Source of the DNA: a virus
Length of the DNA stretch: 45,633 nucleotides
Strand: one strand, 5' to 3'
Virus record (IMG/VR): IMGVR_UViG_3300012920_000073
Coordinates: 1 to 45,633 of that record
Translations under genes and position numbers: made by a program
Shown here: positions 26,852 through 37,474 of the stretch, one piece after another
How positions within the stretch are numbered: position 1 is the first letter of the stretch
Layout: each line of letters opens with the position of its first letter
Notes under the pieces: model-generated
Seen by the model: the letters and a program-made list of their open reading frames with translations, nothing else
Told to the model about the DNA's origin: nothing
Database searches by the model: none

Positions 26852-27352
26852 ATGGCAACAACTTTAGAAAAATTTGATTCTACAGGAGGTTTTTCTGTAG
26901 AAAAAACAACAGTCATTGATGAATTGCGTAATGCAAAAGACATCAATACTTTAGAAATTAAAAACAGTAATTTTACTGATAGTTCAGCATCATCTTTTAT
27001 TCTTAGAGGTTTAAATACATCAACTCTAGACCTAGATGGTGCAGGTGGTCAAATTCCTATTGCTAATAGCACTATGAGTTTTATCACTGCAAATATTATT
27101 GGAGTCAATTCAGTTGGAACTGTTTATGCAGTAAAATTTGAAACTGCATTATACTGCGATGGATCTGGTAATACAAATGTACTATCAAGTTTCCAGACCG
27201 TAATCAAGGATGACATTCCTCAGGGTGAGACTTGGGATATTCAACCACTTGGTGCTTTAAATCGTTTTAGTTATGATACAACCAGAGCAGGTACAACGTC
27301 AACTATTAAGTGGGTAGCATTTACTGAAGTTGTGAGCATTGACTGGACTTGA
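26852..27352 (+). CDS. Small virion structural protein (166 aa)
   Basis: The protein begins MATTLEKFDSTGGFSVEKTT and continues as a predicted all-beta domain with a single cysteine and no signal peptide. It starts 5 bases after the preceding fibre-like gene, with AAGGGA just upstream as a possible ribosome binding site. Its S-F-Q-T-V-x-K-D-x-I-P-x-G-E-TW region looks similar in character to the C-terminal domain of the preceding protein (both end in short beta strands with V-T-x-V or V-V-S), but I cannot prove homology. Proteins of this kind are found as virion components in marine T4-like phages. It is probably an accessory piece of the same tail structure; a function cannot be given. Confidence 0.65.
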   Translation: MATTLEKFDSTGGFSVEKTTVIDELRNAKDINTLEIKNSNFTDSSASSFILRGLNTSTLDLDGAGGQIPIANSTMSFITANIIGVNSVGTVYAVKFETALYCDGSGNTNVLSSFQTVIKDDIPQGETWDIQPLGALNRFSYDTTRAGTTSTIKWVAFTEVVSIDWT

Positions 27353-27353
27353 T

Positions 27354-27361
27354 GCTAAATA
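27354..27361 (+). promoter_or_regulatory. Possible weak late promoter
   Basis: GCTAAATA differs from the NATAAATA late box by one base and lies 2 bases after a stop codon and 36 bases before the next ATG. The similar CCTAAATA occurs in the gp8 (11191) and gp13 (43975) leaders, so a variant box is possible. Chance is not excluded in this AT-rich gap. Confidence 0.35.
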
Positions 27362-27396
27362 TGTAATAGGAAAAAAGTCAAGGGCACGCGAATACC

Positions 27397-30300
27397 ATGA
27401 GTTTTCATATTAATTCCGATAAAGAGAAGCTTAGAGGTGTAAACCCTAAGATCATCGGTGATAATGAAGCATCTATCAGAATTGGTACAGGAGCGGATGA
27501 ACGTGAAGTTCTCCGTACTGAACTAGATAGCGCAACTCAATTACCCAGAGTTGGTATCAACAGAACGGGACAAAGAGTTAACAATATTGAACTTGACACA
27601 GCTGGTTCTGGATTTACAGTAAACCCTGATGTTACTATTGGACCACCTAATGATCCTAATGGTGTCCAGGCTTTAGCGTCTGCCTTTACTTTTAATGGAA
27701 AAGTAACATCTATTGCTGTTAACAATCCTGGCAGTGGATATACGACTGTTCCAATTGTTACAATTTCTGGTGGTGGTGGTGCAGGTGCTACAGCAACAGC
27801 ATTCCTTGACTCTGTTGACTTTGAACTTGACATTAATGGTGCTATTAGAACATCTACGTCCATCATTTCTGATACGGCAAGAATTCTAAACCTGGATATT
27901 GACAACTTTGTTACTCCAGATGCTAACTTTAGAGCACCAAACTTAAAAACTTACGCAAATAATACAGGAACCCTATGGTCCCCTGGTGTTATTGTACAGA
28001 AAAATTCATATAGGTACTTCGGTGCCAATATGTATCAGGCAATGAACACTGGTCAAACTGGTGGTACTGATGAGGCACCAGAACATCTAGATGGCATTGT
28101 GCTATCTGGAGAAGTTCAGTTTAAGCATATTGGTTTCCGCGTAAACGATCCATCAGAATTCAGGTATAACGATACTGGAGATGCTGGTGTATTTCCTCGT
28201 TCTATCACACCTCTATTAGGTGACAGATCAGACAAAGTTGCAACTACAGAATACGTTCTCAACCTAGCAACGAACGACGTTGGTGGTCGTATCTATGTTT
28301 CTCAGCAAATTGGTTCTGACCTAAACGACGGTCGTTCTGCTGTAAACCCTGTTCGTACTATTAAGAAAGCGGCACAGTTGGCATGGGCAACTGTTGGTGT
28401 TAAAGAAACTATTATTTGTTCTGGTGGTGATTATGTAGAAGATAACCCAATCTCCCTACCACCCGATGCATCTGTTGTTGGTGATAACCTTCGTCTTGTA
28501 ATTATCAGACCTGCCAATCCTGGCAAACACATCTTTAAATTTGGTGATAAGAACTACGTTACTGGTGTAACATATCGTGACCAAATTGATTCCAATGGTG
28601 ACCCAGTTGCTACTTGGGACTTTGCTATGGTCTTTGACGACAAGCAAAGAATTATTATTGACCAAGAAGCTAATGGAGATTTTGGTACTTCATTCCCAAT
28701 TGGTCATCAGATCTTTGGACCACAAAAATTTAGTGTTAACTTCCAAAACAATACAGGTCTTTCTACATTAGTATCTGGTCTTATTGTAAAGGGTGTTAAC
28801 ACTGGTTCTAGAGCAAAAATTACCAGAGTAATTTTTGAAGCTCTTACTGGACCCAGTGCATATGTAAATGGTAAGATTGAAGTTGATCTACAGAGTGGTT
28901 CTTTTGTTGAGGGTGAAAGATTTGATTATATTACAAGTGCTTCACCAGGATCTGCATATACACAAACAATTACAGAACAAAGTGGTCCAAATGTTCTAAC
29001 ATTTACCACAGATCCAACAGTTGATATTCCACCTGGAACTGTTGTAGAACTACAAGCAACTCCTTCTTCTGGTCTTCCTTTCACTGGATTTTATGAGATT
29101 GCTTCTGTTGATGCTACACAATCTGCTAACAACATCTGGAAAGTATCATTCTTCCCAATCTTAGGAGCACCTAGTTGGAACGGTGATGGTGTTGGTGGTG
29201 GTTATGTACTGAATCAAGCGACTGCTGTTACTGAATCTTTTGATACTACTAAAATTGAATCCATCCGTGCTGAGGGTGAGGTTGTATCAGTAGATGAAGA
29301 GTATACCACAACTCTACCTATTTCTAGACTTGATTTCTCTCTACAGGGAGATCCAAGTATTGCAACTGGTGGTTTCCAATCTGAACAGTTTGGTAATGCA
29401 GAAGATCTTGGTGGTATTATATTTTACACTAACGCACTAGTTGGTAGAACTAATACACACGAATTTAAAGAAGGTCAAGAAATTTTAATTGAAGGTCTAC
29501 CAACAGCTGGTCCTGATTTATCTGTCCTCAACGGTAAGCAAAGAATCTACAAAGTTCTAGAAGATGCTGATGGTCGTTGCAGAAGATTTGTTATTCCAAA
29601 GAAATTACCTTCTATCACAGACGCAAATTTTGATCCAGGTCAATTTGCAGTTGTTAGAAACTTCAGTAAAGTAGTTACTTTATCACTACTAAACTCACCA
29701 AACACTTTCCCACTTTCTACACCTGTAGAAAGAAGATTCCAAGATGCTTGTGTATTCTTACGCAATAACAGAGAGTTTATTGCTGATGAAGTTGTAGGAA
29801 TTATCAATGATCAATTTAAGACAGATCATTATTCTGCATACAATATTTCTGGAAACTCTTTTGATATTTTCTTAGGTAATACAGAAGACGAACATACTTA
29901 TGTTTCTGGTGGTACTGTACAACTAGGTAGTGGTGGAACGATCTATAACATCACTAACTTTATTTACGACAATACTATTACTGGTGTTGCTACTATCACA
30001 ACAAATCTTCCAGTAGCAAATATTCAAGAAGATAGTATTGTTAAACTTGCAGATATTCTATTAAGTTGTGATGCTGGACAAAAAGTATATCCTTCATATA
30101 GTTCTCCAACAAACACAAACACAGGAAGTAATGGTGACGAGCAATGTCGTCAAGACGTTATTCACTTTGTCAATGCACTGGTAAGAGACCTTGAATTTGG
30201 ATCAAACCACAACATTATTGAAGCAGCAGAGAAGTATGTCATTGGTGGTGACATTGCATACATCAAAGACGAAATCATTCAAAACGTTCGTGCAATTGAG

Positions 30301-33300
30301 TATGCTAGAGAGCTCTGTATTTTCGCAATGCGAAATTGGAGAATTGGTGATGGAACTCCATCTGATGACATCTATGTCCCACGTTATTCTTCTGTAACAA
30401 GATATTTTGACGATACAGTAATTACAACAACAGCAGGAACTCCTGCTTGTGCTGATGTTAAAGCAGCAATTGATACTTTATCATTCTTATGGGTAGATGT
30501 AATTTCTAAGAACCAAAATGGAACATACTTAGATGCTGCATATCTAATCACTAGAAACAGGGATCTTATTGCACACCAAGCATTAGCAGATACTTTTGCA
30601 AACTATCCAACTTTTACACTTTCTAATACAAACGAAAGAAAGTGTATCAGAGATATCCGTATCGTCATCAACGGTCTCGTAAAAGACCTGGTATTTGGCG
30701 GTAACGAAGGTATTGTTGGTGTTGCTGATGCATACTTCACTGGAACTGTATTAACAGGTCTTCCAGAAGCACAGAGAGATGAGACTGTCTATGCTTTCCA
30801 GAGAGTGAAGCAGTATTGTATTGATGCAATGCGTAACTGGTCTGGTGGAGATGTTGATGAAGTAACTCCAAATGGATCTACTTACAACGCTTCATCTGGT
30901 GCTCTTACTGTAAGTTTCCCAGATCCACCTGTAGCACCTACTACTTCGGATAGAATTGCATTCAAAGAAGAAGCAATTACATATAGCTGCACATATAATA
31001 GTGTAACTGGAAATCATGCAAGTCCTCTCAGATTTGATTCTAACTGGGGTCAGGACTACGCTATTACTAATGTATCATCTTCTGGTGGTATTACTACTGT
31101 ATCTTGTACTGTTCCTAATGCAGGTGCTGCATCTGGTTCCGCACATACATTTGTAAGTGCTTTAGCAAATGGAACAATTCTAATTTATGATCCAGTAACT
31201 CCAACAGTTGATGTTCCAAGATTTACTAACTGGAATATTTTACTTTATAATAGTGTACCTCTTTGTGCTAATGTAGCTTCTACAATTACTACAGCGATGG
31301 ACCTCTTTGAGGACATCCTAGACGGAACTATTCCAGCTGGATCTGTAAACACAAATAACGGAACTCTATTTGATACTTCTCAAATTCGTACATTCCCTGA
31401 TAACTTCATTTACGATGCAAACAATCAGCGTGTGTCAATTCGTGGTGACTTTGATGAGTTCCCAATTATTGAAGCATCTCCATATACACAAAATGCTTCT
31501 GTTATCTCCTTCTTAGGTGGTGGCGGTGCTCTGATTGATGGATCTAAAGTTAAGCAACCTAACTGTCCTTTCCCTGGTCTTGAAATTGATGGAACCGCAT
31601 CATTCCCGAACCAAGGTAAATCCATGGTTGCTGCGGCATTCACGATTGTATCCTTTGGTGGCACAGGATATAAGGTTATTAACGATGGTTATACCCAGTT
31701 GGTTTCTGTCTTCGTTATTTTCTGTGCTGATGGTGTTCTTTGTGAATCTGGTGGTTATGCATCTATTACTAACTCTGCTACTAACTTCGGTCAATTTGCT
31801 TTACGTGGTACGGGATATAGAGAAGAGTGCTACTCATTTGACCAAGGTACAATCAGTAATGTTTCTTCAACACCTACTGGTAGAACTATTTTAACAGTTA
31901 GTGGTCTTGGAAGAGAACCACTAGAGCATTATGTTGGTAAAATTGATGGATTTAGAAATACCAATACTGATATTGAATACTTCATTGATGTAGTTGCTGG
32001 CGTCACTGTTGGTCCTCCTTTCTCTGCACAGTTAACATTTGACGATGGTACTGGTGGTGGAATGGATCTAACAGACATAAACACAGGAAATCCAGTATCT
32101 ACAAGTGCTCTTAGTGGAAAGACAATTAAATTACATAGACCATCTATTGTTAACTCTTCTTCCCACACTTGGGAATTTGCAGGTTCGGGTACTAATTACC
32201 TAGCACTACCTGAGAACGGTGGTACTAAGATTGAAGCATTTGAGCAAGTATCTGAGAACTACGGTCGTGTATATGTTTCTGGTACTGACGAACTTGGTGA
32301 CTTTAAAGTTGGTACATTTGCTAGAATTGAAAACAGAACTGGTGCTATTACCTTTACGGGTACAGTTACCATTTCTGAAGTTGAATTCTTGAAACTGAAA
32401 GGTGGTGACGTTGTTGTTACTGGATTTGATGCTTCCAATACACTTGGCGGTGCTAACTCTAGTGACTCCAAGCTACCTACCCAAAAAGCAGTTAGAGATT
32501 ACATCACTAACAACCTTGGACCTTACATCAACAAACCATATTCTACGAACGCTGTTCCTAGAGCACTGGTTGAACTTACTGATTCTGGTAAGATCTCTAT
32601 TGACCAAATTCCAGCACTCAGACCTTTCCAAGTTTACACTGTTGCAGATCAAGCAGAAAGAACTTCTATTGAGGGAGCACTTGCTGGTGACATTGCAATC
32701 CAACAGGATACATCTACATCATTCATTCTAAATCAAGATAACGACAGTCTATTCCTTGGATTCCAACCAGATCCTAATATTAGTATTAACCTTGGTGATA
32801 TTTACACTGGTAGTTTAACAACTGGTCGTATTCAAGCAACCGAATATAGAAAAGGTGTTGTTTTCCAAATCAACATCACTAATGGTGGTTCTGGATATGT
32901 AACTCCTCCAACAATTTCATTCTCTGGAGGTAATCCAGATCCTGGTGCAGTATCTGCAGCTGCTACATGCACAATTGCTAATGGCACTGTTGTTACCGTA
33001 ACTATTGAAACGTTTGGTGGATATCAAGGTGGTATTGGATACACTACTGCTCCTACAATTACATTTACTGCTCCTCCTGGTGCTGGAACACAAGCACAAG
33101 GAAGTGCTCTAATTGAAAGTAGAGTTTATGGTGATATTGTCAACAATATCAAGATTGAAGATACTGATACATTTAATGATAGCACATCACCGACTCCAGT
33201 CACAGTTAACATTAACAGAGTTGTAAACACATCTTCGTTTGACAATAATAACTGGGTATCTCTATCTTCTAACCAGATTGCTGCATCAGACATCACATCT

Positions 33301-36300
33301 GGTGTTATTGAAACAGATAGACTAGCATCTGGTGGTGCTGCAAACTCCTTTACCTTCCTCCGTGGTGATCAGAACTTTGCTCTAGCGATGCAATCTATCA
33401 AGGGTGCTGAAACTAGATACTTCGCCTCTCTTGCTGCTCAGTGCTCTATCGGATCATCTCAGATGATCTTTACGACAAACTCTGATGTTCTTATCGGACA
33501 TGAAGTTAAACAAACTGTCAACGGAGTTGCTGCAAACACAAACATTAATGGTGTTGTTACTTCGGCAGGTCTCACAACTATCTCTCTCAATAATCCAGTA
33601 ACACAAACAATTCCTCTTGGAACGATTATTGAATTTGAGCGTGGTGCTTCTCCTGTTACATTTGAATCTACATTCACACAAGGCGGATTTATTGATGACG
33701 TTATTATTTCAAATCCTGGATTAGGATTTACAAATGGTCAATATTTTGATGTAGAACTTTTAGGTGGTACTGGTACAGGATTAAAAGTAAATCTGGTTGT
33801 ATCTGGTAACTCAGTTACTGAAATTACTGTTACTGATGGTGGTACAGGATACAACGCAGACTTTACTGTTGTTACCGCTCCTGGTGTGATTGGTTCTGGT
33901 TCAGCTCTTGTTCTAGAAGCAAAAGTCTCCACAGTTCTTAGACAATATGCAAACGTTGCTATTGATGTTCAGAGAGCAACAGATCTAACAATTTCTGCTG
34001 ACCTCTTCGGTACAATTGGTGTTTCTAGATTTAAGAAATCTCAGTTTAATATTGGTACAGCAGGTAATGGTTCTATTGAACTTAAGACTGGTGCTGACAG
34101 TGGATTAGATGCTGACTTACTTGATGGTGTACAAGGTGCTTTCTATACAAATGCAACTAACCTAAGTTCTGGTACTCTCAGTCCAGATAGACTTGCTGGT
34201 ACATATAACATCAGTATTTCTAACCAGTCTGGTAGTACACTTAGAATTATCACTGGTACTAACAACCCATCTTCTTCTCCACTACCTAACTTCTTCTCCT
34301 CAGGTATTGTCTCTAACACTATTTTCAATAGTGCTAATGGATTGAATGATGGCGGTACAAGAAACATGGTCGTCACCTTTAGGCAGGGTGGTTCTGGTTT
34401 TGATACTGGATTTGGTGGTGTAAGACAACTTGCATTCACAGATAATGATAACATGTATCTCCGTGGTTCAGGCACGGGTGTTACATCTTTTGGTTCTTGG
34501 GCAAAAATCTGGACATCTCTAAATGATGGTCTTGATTCTGGTCTTGATGCTGACAGACTTGATAACAAACAAGGTGATTGGTATCAGAATGCACTTAACA
34601 TCAACTACGGTACATTATCTGATAATAGACTTCCTAGATTTATTAGTGCAACTAATTTCAGAGATCAAGTAACAGTTAAGGGATTCCTTGGTGATCCTAA
34701 GTTTAGAATTTACTTCTCTGGAGTAATTCTAGATACTTCTCCAACTGGCGTTTATACTCCTGGTAATCCAATCAAACTCTATAATGCTAATGCTCAGGCA
34801 GTTGCAGATTTTGTTATTGACTCGGTTACTGTTAATGATGATACTTCTGATAACTTTAATGATTTTACTATTCTAATTGGTAGACTTACTTCTGGTAACT
34901 TTACTGGTGCTATTACCGCTGGTACTGCTACCAATAGATTGCCATTTGATGATTTTACACTAGAAGATGGCAACACTGTAGATGTTGCTAAGTTGGAAAA
35001 TGATGGTGGGGTCGGTCTTATTAAGGTTGGTAGAGTTGACGGAACAGCTTCTACTCCTGCACTATTATTCAGATCTTCTCAAGTTGTACCAGGAATCAAC
35101 GCAGATGATCACTATACTGTAAAACTAGAAGCAAGTGGTGGTAATGCTACCGCTGGTTCTGGTACATTAAATGCTAGTGTTGCAAACGCAGATTCTCTTA
35201 CTATCAATGGTCAGATTGTTTGGAACGCTGGTAATATTCAGTTCAGTTCTTCTAACATTTCCAACTACGCAGTACAGCGTGATGGTTCTGGAAACTTCTC
35301 TGCTTCCACTATCACAGCATCTCTAACGGGTGCTGCATCACTTAACGTTCTGAAGACTGGTGATACCATGACAGGTACACTAGCAATTACTGGTGCTGGT
35401 TCTAACCTAACAGTCTCTGGTAACGCTGCTATTAGTGGAACTACAACGTTAACCGATGACCTGAATGTTTATTCGGGTGTTCTATTTGTTGATACTTCTG
35501 CTAACGAAGTTGGTATTAACGTAGGCACCAATCCACAGGCTGCTCTGCATCTTAAGGCAGATAGTGGACTCTTGATCCAAAGTGCTAGCAATGCTCCTTC
35601 TACTGGTGCAAGAATTAGATTCAGTGATAATCAATCTGGAAATTATACTCAGCAAGGTACTATCAGATATAATCATTCTGATGGCGCATCTCCAGGATCT
35701 GCTTATGGTGAATCTTTCTACGTTGAAGGCACAGAAACAATTCTTGCTTTCAAGGTTGCTGGAGACATTATTGCTTCCAGAAGAATTGGTATTAATAATG
35801 ATAACCCAACATTTGCTCTTGACGTTACAGGCAACGCAAGAATTCGTGATGGTCTAACGATTGACAATGCTTCTAACAACAGTGGTGCTCCAATTAACTT
35901 CCTTGGTTCTTCTAACCAGAGAAACTTTAGAGTTGGTAACCAGTTACTAGCAAACAATCTGTTCACTATCCAAGCATCTACTGCTGGTGGTGGTCAGTCT
36001 TGGAATTCAACTCCTGCATTCAGTATTGATGGTTCTTCCAACAGAGTTTCTATCAATACAACTGCAACTACTGGTGTTGATCCTTCTAATAATACCACTA
36101 GATCTTATAATCTCAACATTCAAGGAGATGTTAACTTTAATGGAACCTTGTTCCAAAACAACTCTGAATTTGTTACTTCTAGATGGACTGAATCTCCTAA
36201 TGGTAATGACATTTACAGAGCATCTAAAGTTGGTATTGGATTTACGAGTGCAAAGAATCCAGAGGAAGCATTAGAAGTAGAAGGAAACATTGAAGTTTCT

Positions 36301-36489
36301 GGAACACTAGAAGCAAACGGTGACGCACAGTGGTTAGATACATATGGAATTTTCAAGGCAAATAGAAATACTATTGATGAAGATATCACTATCCCACAAT
36401 CAACCAACTGTATGACCGCTGGACCAGTAACTATAAATAACAACAGGACAATTGTTATTTCTGATGGAGCTTCCTGGAGTATCGTATAA
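27397..36489 (+). CDS. Giant fibre-like tail protein with beta-helix (3030 aa)
   Basis: Domains in order: GxGY repeats (about 65-145); a pectin-lyase-like beta-helix start, GRIYVSQQIGSDLNDGRSA (about 297-390), with a DG-x-S...TIKKA pattern; two helical FGGN modules (778-981 and 1049-1148); a second beta-helix stretch, ISFLGGGG...GKSMVAAAFTIVSFGGTGY (about 1368-1480); a PTQKAVRDYI collar-like segment (about 1693); more GxGY repeats (about 1830-1910 and 2100-2180); two LDAD-x-LD segments (about 2236 and 2385), as in T4-type long fibres, with a pyocin-knob-like W-x-K-I-W between them; and a repeat-rich fibre shaft to the C-terminus. No transmembrane or signal sequence is seen. It is probably a large tail fibre or baseplate spike arm, perhaps serving several T4 fibre functions at once. 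The function is inferred from architecture. Confidence 0.8.
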   Translation: MSFHINSDKEKLRGVNPKIIGDNEASIRIGTGADEREVLRTELDSATQLPRVGINRTGQRVNNIELDTAGSGFTVNPDVTIGPPNDPNGVQALASAFTFNGKVTSIAVNNPGSGYTTVPIVTISGGGGAGATATAFLDSVDFELDINGAIRTSTSIISDTARILNLDIDNFVTPDANFRAPNLKTYANNTGTLWSPGVIVQKNSYRYFGANMYQAMNTGQTGGTDEAPEHLDGIVLSGEVQFKHIGFRVNDPSEFRYNDTGDAGVFPRSITPLLGDRSDKVATTEYVLNLATNDVGGRIYVSQQIGSDLNDGRSAVNPVRTIKKAAQLAWATVGVKETIICSGGDYVEDNPISLPPDASVVGDNLRLVIIRPANPGKHIFKFGDKNYVTGVTYRDQIDSNGDPVATWDFAMVFDDKQRIIIDQEANGDFGTSFPIGHQIFGPQKFSVNFQNNTGLSTLVSGLIVKGVNTGSRAKITRVIFEALTGPSAYVNGKIEVDLQSGSFVEGERFDYITSASPGSAYTQTITEQSGPNVLTFTTDPTVDIPPGTVVELQATPSSGLPFTGFYEIASVDATQSANNIWKVSFFPILGAPSWNGDGVGGGYVLNQATAVTESFDTTKIESIRAEGEVVSVDEEYTTTLPISRLDFSLQGDPSIATGGFQSEQFGNAEDLGGIIFYTNALVGRTNTHEFKEGQEILIEGLPTAGPDLSVLNGKQRIYKVLEDADGRCRRFVIPKKLPSITDANFDPGQFAVVRNFSKVVTLSLLNSPNTFPLSTPVERRFQDACVFLRNNREFIADEVVGIINDQFKTDHYSAYNISGNSFDIFLGNTEDEHTYVSGGTVQLGSGGTIYNITNFIYDNTITGVATITTNLPVANIQEDSIVKLADILLSCDAGQKVYPSYSSPTNTNTGSNGDEQCRQDVIHFVNALVRDLEFGSNHNIIEAAEKYVIGGDIAYIKDEIIQNVRAIEYARELCIFAMRNWRIGDGTPSDDIYVPRYSSVTRYFDDTVITTTAGTPACADVKAAIDTLSFLWVDVISKNQNGTYLDAAYLITRNRDLIAHQALADTFANYPTFTLSNTNERKCIRDIRIVINGLVKDLVFGGNEGIVGVADAYFTGTVLTGLPEAQRDETVYAFQRVKQYCIDAMRNWSGGDVDEVTPNGSTYNASSGALTVSFPDPPVAPTTSDRIAFKEEAITYSCTYNSVTGNHASPLRFDSNWGQDYAITNVSSSGGITTVSCTVPNAGAASGSAHTFVSALANGTILIYDPVTPTVDVPRFTNWNILLYNSVPLCANVASTITTAMDLFEDILDGTIPAGSVNTNNGTLFDTSQIRTFPDNFIYDANNQRVSIRGDFDEFPIIEASPYTQNASVISFLGGGGALIDGSKVKQPNCPFPGLEIDGTASFPNQGKSMVAAAFTIVSFGGTGYKVINDGYTQLVSVFVIFCADGVLCESGGYASITNSATNFGQFALRGTGYREECYSFDQGTISNVSSTPTGRTILTVSGLGREPLEHYVGKIDGFRNTNTDIEYFIDVVAGVTVGPPFSAQLTFDDGTGGGMDLTDINTGNPVSTSALSGKTIKLHRPSIVNSSSHTWEFAGSGTNYLALPENGGTKIEAFEQVSENYGRVYVSGTDELGDFKVGTFARIENRTGAITFTGTVTISEVEFLKLKGGDVVVTGFDASNTLGGANSSDSKLPTQKAVRDYITNNLGPYINKPYSTNAVPRALVELTDSGKISIDQIPALRPFQVYTVADQAERTSIEGALAGDIAIQQDTSTSFILNQDNDSLFLGFQPDPNISINLGDIYTGSLTTGRIQATEYRKGVVFQINITNGGSGYVTPPTISFSGGNPDPGAVSAAATCTIANGTVVTVTIETFGGYQGGIGYTTAPTITFTAPPGAGTQAQGSALIESRVYGDIVNNIKIEDTDTFNDSTSPTPVTVNINRVVNTSSFDNNNWVSLSSNQIAASDITSGVIETDRLASGGAANSFTFLRGDQNFALAMQSIKGAETRYFASLAAQCSIGSSQMIFTTNSDVLIGHEVKQTVNGVAANTNINGVVTSAGLTTISLNNPVTQTIPLGTIIEFERGASPVTFESTFTQGGFIDDVIISNPGLGFTNGQYFDVELLGGTGTGLKVNLVVSGNSVTEITVTDGGTGYNADFTVVTAPGVIGSGSALVLEAKVSTVLRQYANVAIDVQRATDLTISADLFGTIGVSRFKKSQFNIGTAGNGSIELKTGADSGLDADLLDGVQGAFYTNATNLSSGTLSPDRLAGTYNISISNQSGSTLRIITGTNNPSSSPLPNFFSSGIVSNTIFNSANGLNDGGTRNMVVTFRQGGSGFDTGFGGVRQLAFTDNDNMYLRGSGTGVTSFGSWAKIWTSLNDGLDSGLDADRLDNKQGDWYQNALNINYGTLSDNRLPRFISATNFRDQVTVKGFLGDPKFRIYFSGVILDTSPTGVYTPGNPIKLYNANAQAVADFVIDSVTVNDDTSDNFNDFTILIGRLTSGNFTGAITAGTATNRLPFDDFTLEDGNTVDVAKLENDGGVGLIKVGRVDGTASTPALLFRSSQVVPGINADDHYTVKLEASGGNATAGSGTLNASVANADSLTINGQIVWNAGNIQFSSSNISNYAVQRDGSGNFSASTITASLTGAASLNVLKTGDTMTGTLAITGAGSNLTVSGNAAISGTTTLTDDLNVYSGVLFVDTSANEVGINVGTNPQAALHLKADSGLLIQSASNAPSTGARIRFSDNQSGNYTQQGTIRYNHSDGASPGSAYGESFYVEGTETILAFKVAGDIIASRRIGINNDNPTFALDVTGNARIRDGLTIDNASNNSGAPINFLGSSNQRNFRVGNQLLANNLFTIQASTAGGGQSWNSTPAFSIDGSSNRVSINTTATTGVDPSNNTTRSYNLNIQGDVNFNGTLFQNNSEFVTSRWTESPNGNDIYRASKVGIGFTSAKNPEEALEVEGNIEVSGTLEANGDAQWLDTYGIFKANRNTIDEDITIPQSTNCMTAGPVTINNNRTIVISDGASWSIV
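29728..30840 (+). repeat. Two helical FGGN modules in the 3030-aa fibre-like protein
   Basis: Residues 778-981 and 1049-1148 share R-xx-F/L...NR-(E/D)-(F/L)-I-A, C-R/I-(Q/R)-D-I/V, a D-L-(E/V)-F-G-(S/G)-N core and end in AMRNW. The first copy is about 80 residues longer because of an inserted beta segment (about 29855-30060, HTYVSGGTVQ). A cysteine sub-module (TPACADV, 30439; VPLCANV, 31255) follows each. Confidence 0.75.
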
Positions 36490-37472
36490 TGAGTAGTTTA
36501 TCTGTAAAAGACATTTTAGGACTTGCATCCTACAATAACACAATTAGCATTCCAACTGGTAATAACCTAGAGGTTGCTGATAAGATTACTGTAGGAGAAT
36601 TAGTGATTCCAGTTTGGACATCTTCTACACGACCACCAAATCCTGCTGTAGGAAATGTTGGTTATAATTCTCAAGAAGGATTTCAAAAAATTGAATATTG
36701 GACTGGATCTGAATGGTTGGGTGTTGGAGAAACATCTTATCAAGACGGAATTACTCAAGGTCTTGTTCTTTGGTTAGATCCAAATAGACAGGGCGGACTA
36801 AATGGAAATATTGTTACTGATCACAGTAGCACTATGGGTGATGTTAACATTCAAAACAGAAGTTCTGACTGGACTATTCAAACAGAAACTTCTACTTCGT
36901 TGAAGTGTATTTTCAATAATAGTAATAGAACTAGCAGTCCTGGAATTAATGTTCCTATGAATAATGGTTGGAACAAGCAAGTTGCAACTATTGAAATGTG
37001 GATTCGTCCAGTTGGAGACTATACTGGTGGTCATGGTTGGTTTAATAATTCAGACGGTAACAGTTATACCAATAACGCCAACTGGTTCTGGTGGGGAACT
37101 TGGGATACTTCAAATTCTCACTATGCAAGATGGGGTAACTCTTCTACATGTTGTAATGACTTATCCTTTAGTGGTTTTCAAAGCACTTATACATTGAACC
37201 AATGGTTTCATTGGGCACTTACTTGGAATACAACTCAAGGTAGAGGAACGTTGTATAAGAATGGATCTGTTATCCAAACTAAAACTAATATTCCAACCAA
37301 CGTTACATCAACTAACCCAACAAATACTGGACAGATATTTAATGGTCATAGTAGAAGTGATAACATGCAATTCAAAGGATACTGTTCTCAGTACAGAATC
37401 TACAATAGAGAGTTGAGTGTTAGTGAAATCAATCAAAATTATACAACTTACGCTAGCGCACATAATCTATAA
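36489..37472 (+). CDS. LamG-like lectin adhesin, candidate receptor-binding protein
   Basis: The N-terminal 45 residues are a shaft-type start (NTISIPTGNNLEVADKITVG), followed by a VGYNSQEGFQKIEYWTGSEW docking-type unit (about 57-77). From about residue 90 the protein has the laminin-G/concanavalin-A-like (LamG_3) pattern: G-L-V-L-WLDP, then IEMWIRP, QWFHWALTWNTTQGRGTLYK and FKGYCSQYRIYNRELSVSEI at the end. This fold binds sugars or proteins and is widely used in phage tips and cell-surface proteins. The start codon overlaps the stop of the giant fibre gene by one base (TAATG), with GGAG about 10 bases upstream. It is probably a tip subunit that binds a surface glycan. The target is unknown. 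Confidence 0.8.
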   Translation: MSSLSVKDILGLASYNNTISIPTGNNLEVADKITVGELVIPVWTSSTRPPNPAVGNVGYNSQEGFQKIEYWTGSEWLGVGETSYQDGITQGLVLWLDPNRQGGLNGNIVTDHSSTMGDVNIQNRSSDWTIQTETSTSLKCIFNNSNRTSSPGINVPMNNGWNKQVATIEMWIRPVGDYTGGHGWFNNSDGNSYTNNANWFWWGTWDTSNSHYARWGNSSTCCNDLSFSGFQSTYTLNQWFHWALTWNTTQGRGTLYKNGSVIQTKTNIPTNVTSTNPTNTGQIFNGHSRSDNMQFKGYCSQYRIYNRELSVSEINQNYTTYASAHNL

Positions 37473-37474
37473 CC

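Noticed and set aside
34143-34568. Antisense reading frame of 141 codons in the fibre-like gene
   Set aside because: It mirrors a repeat-rich + strand segment whose + frame has clear fibre motifs; the antisense translation has no domain signal.
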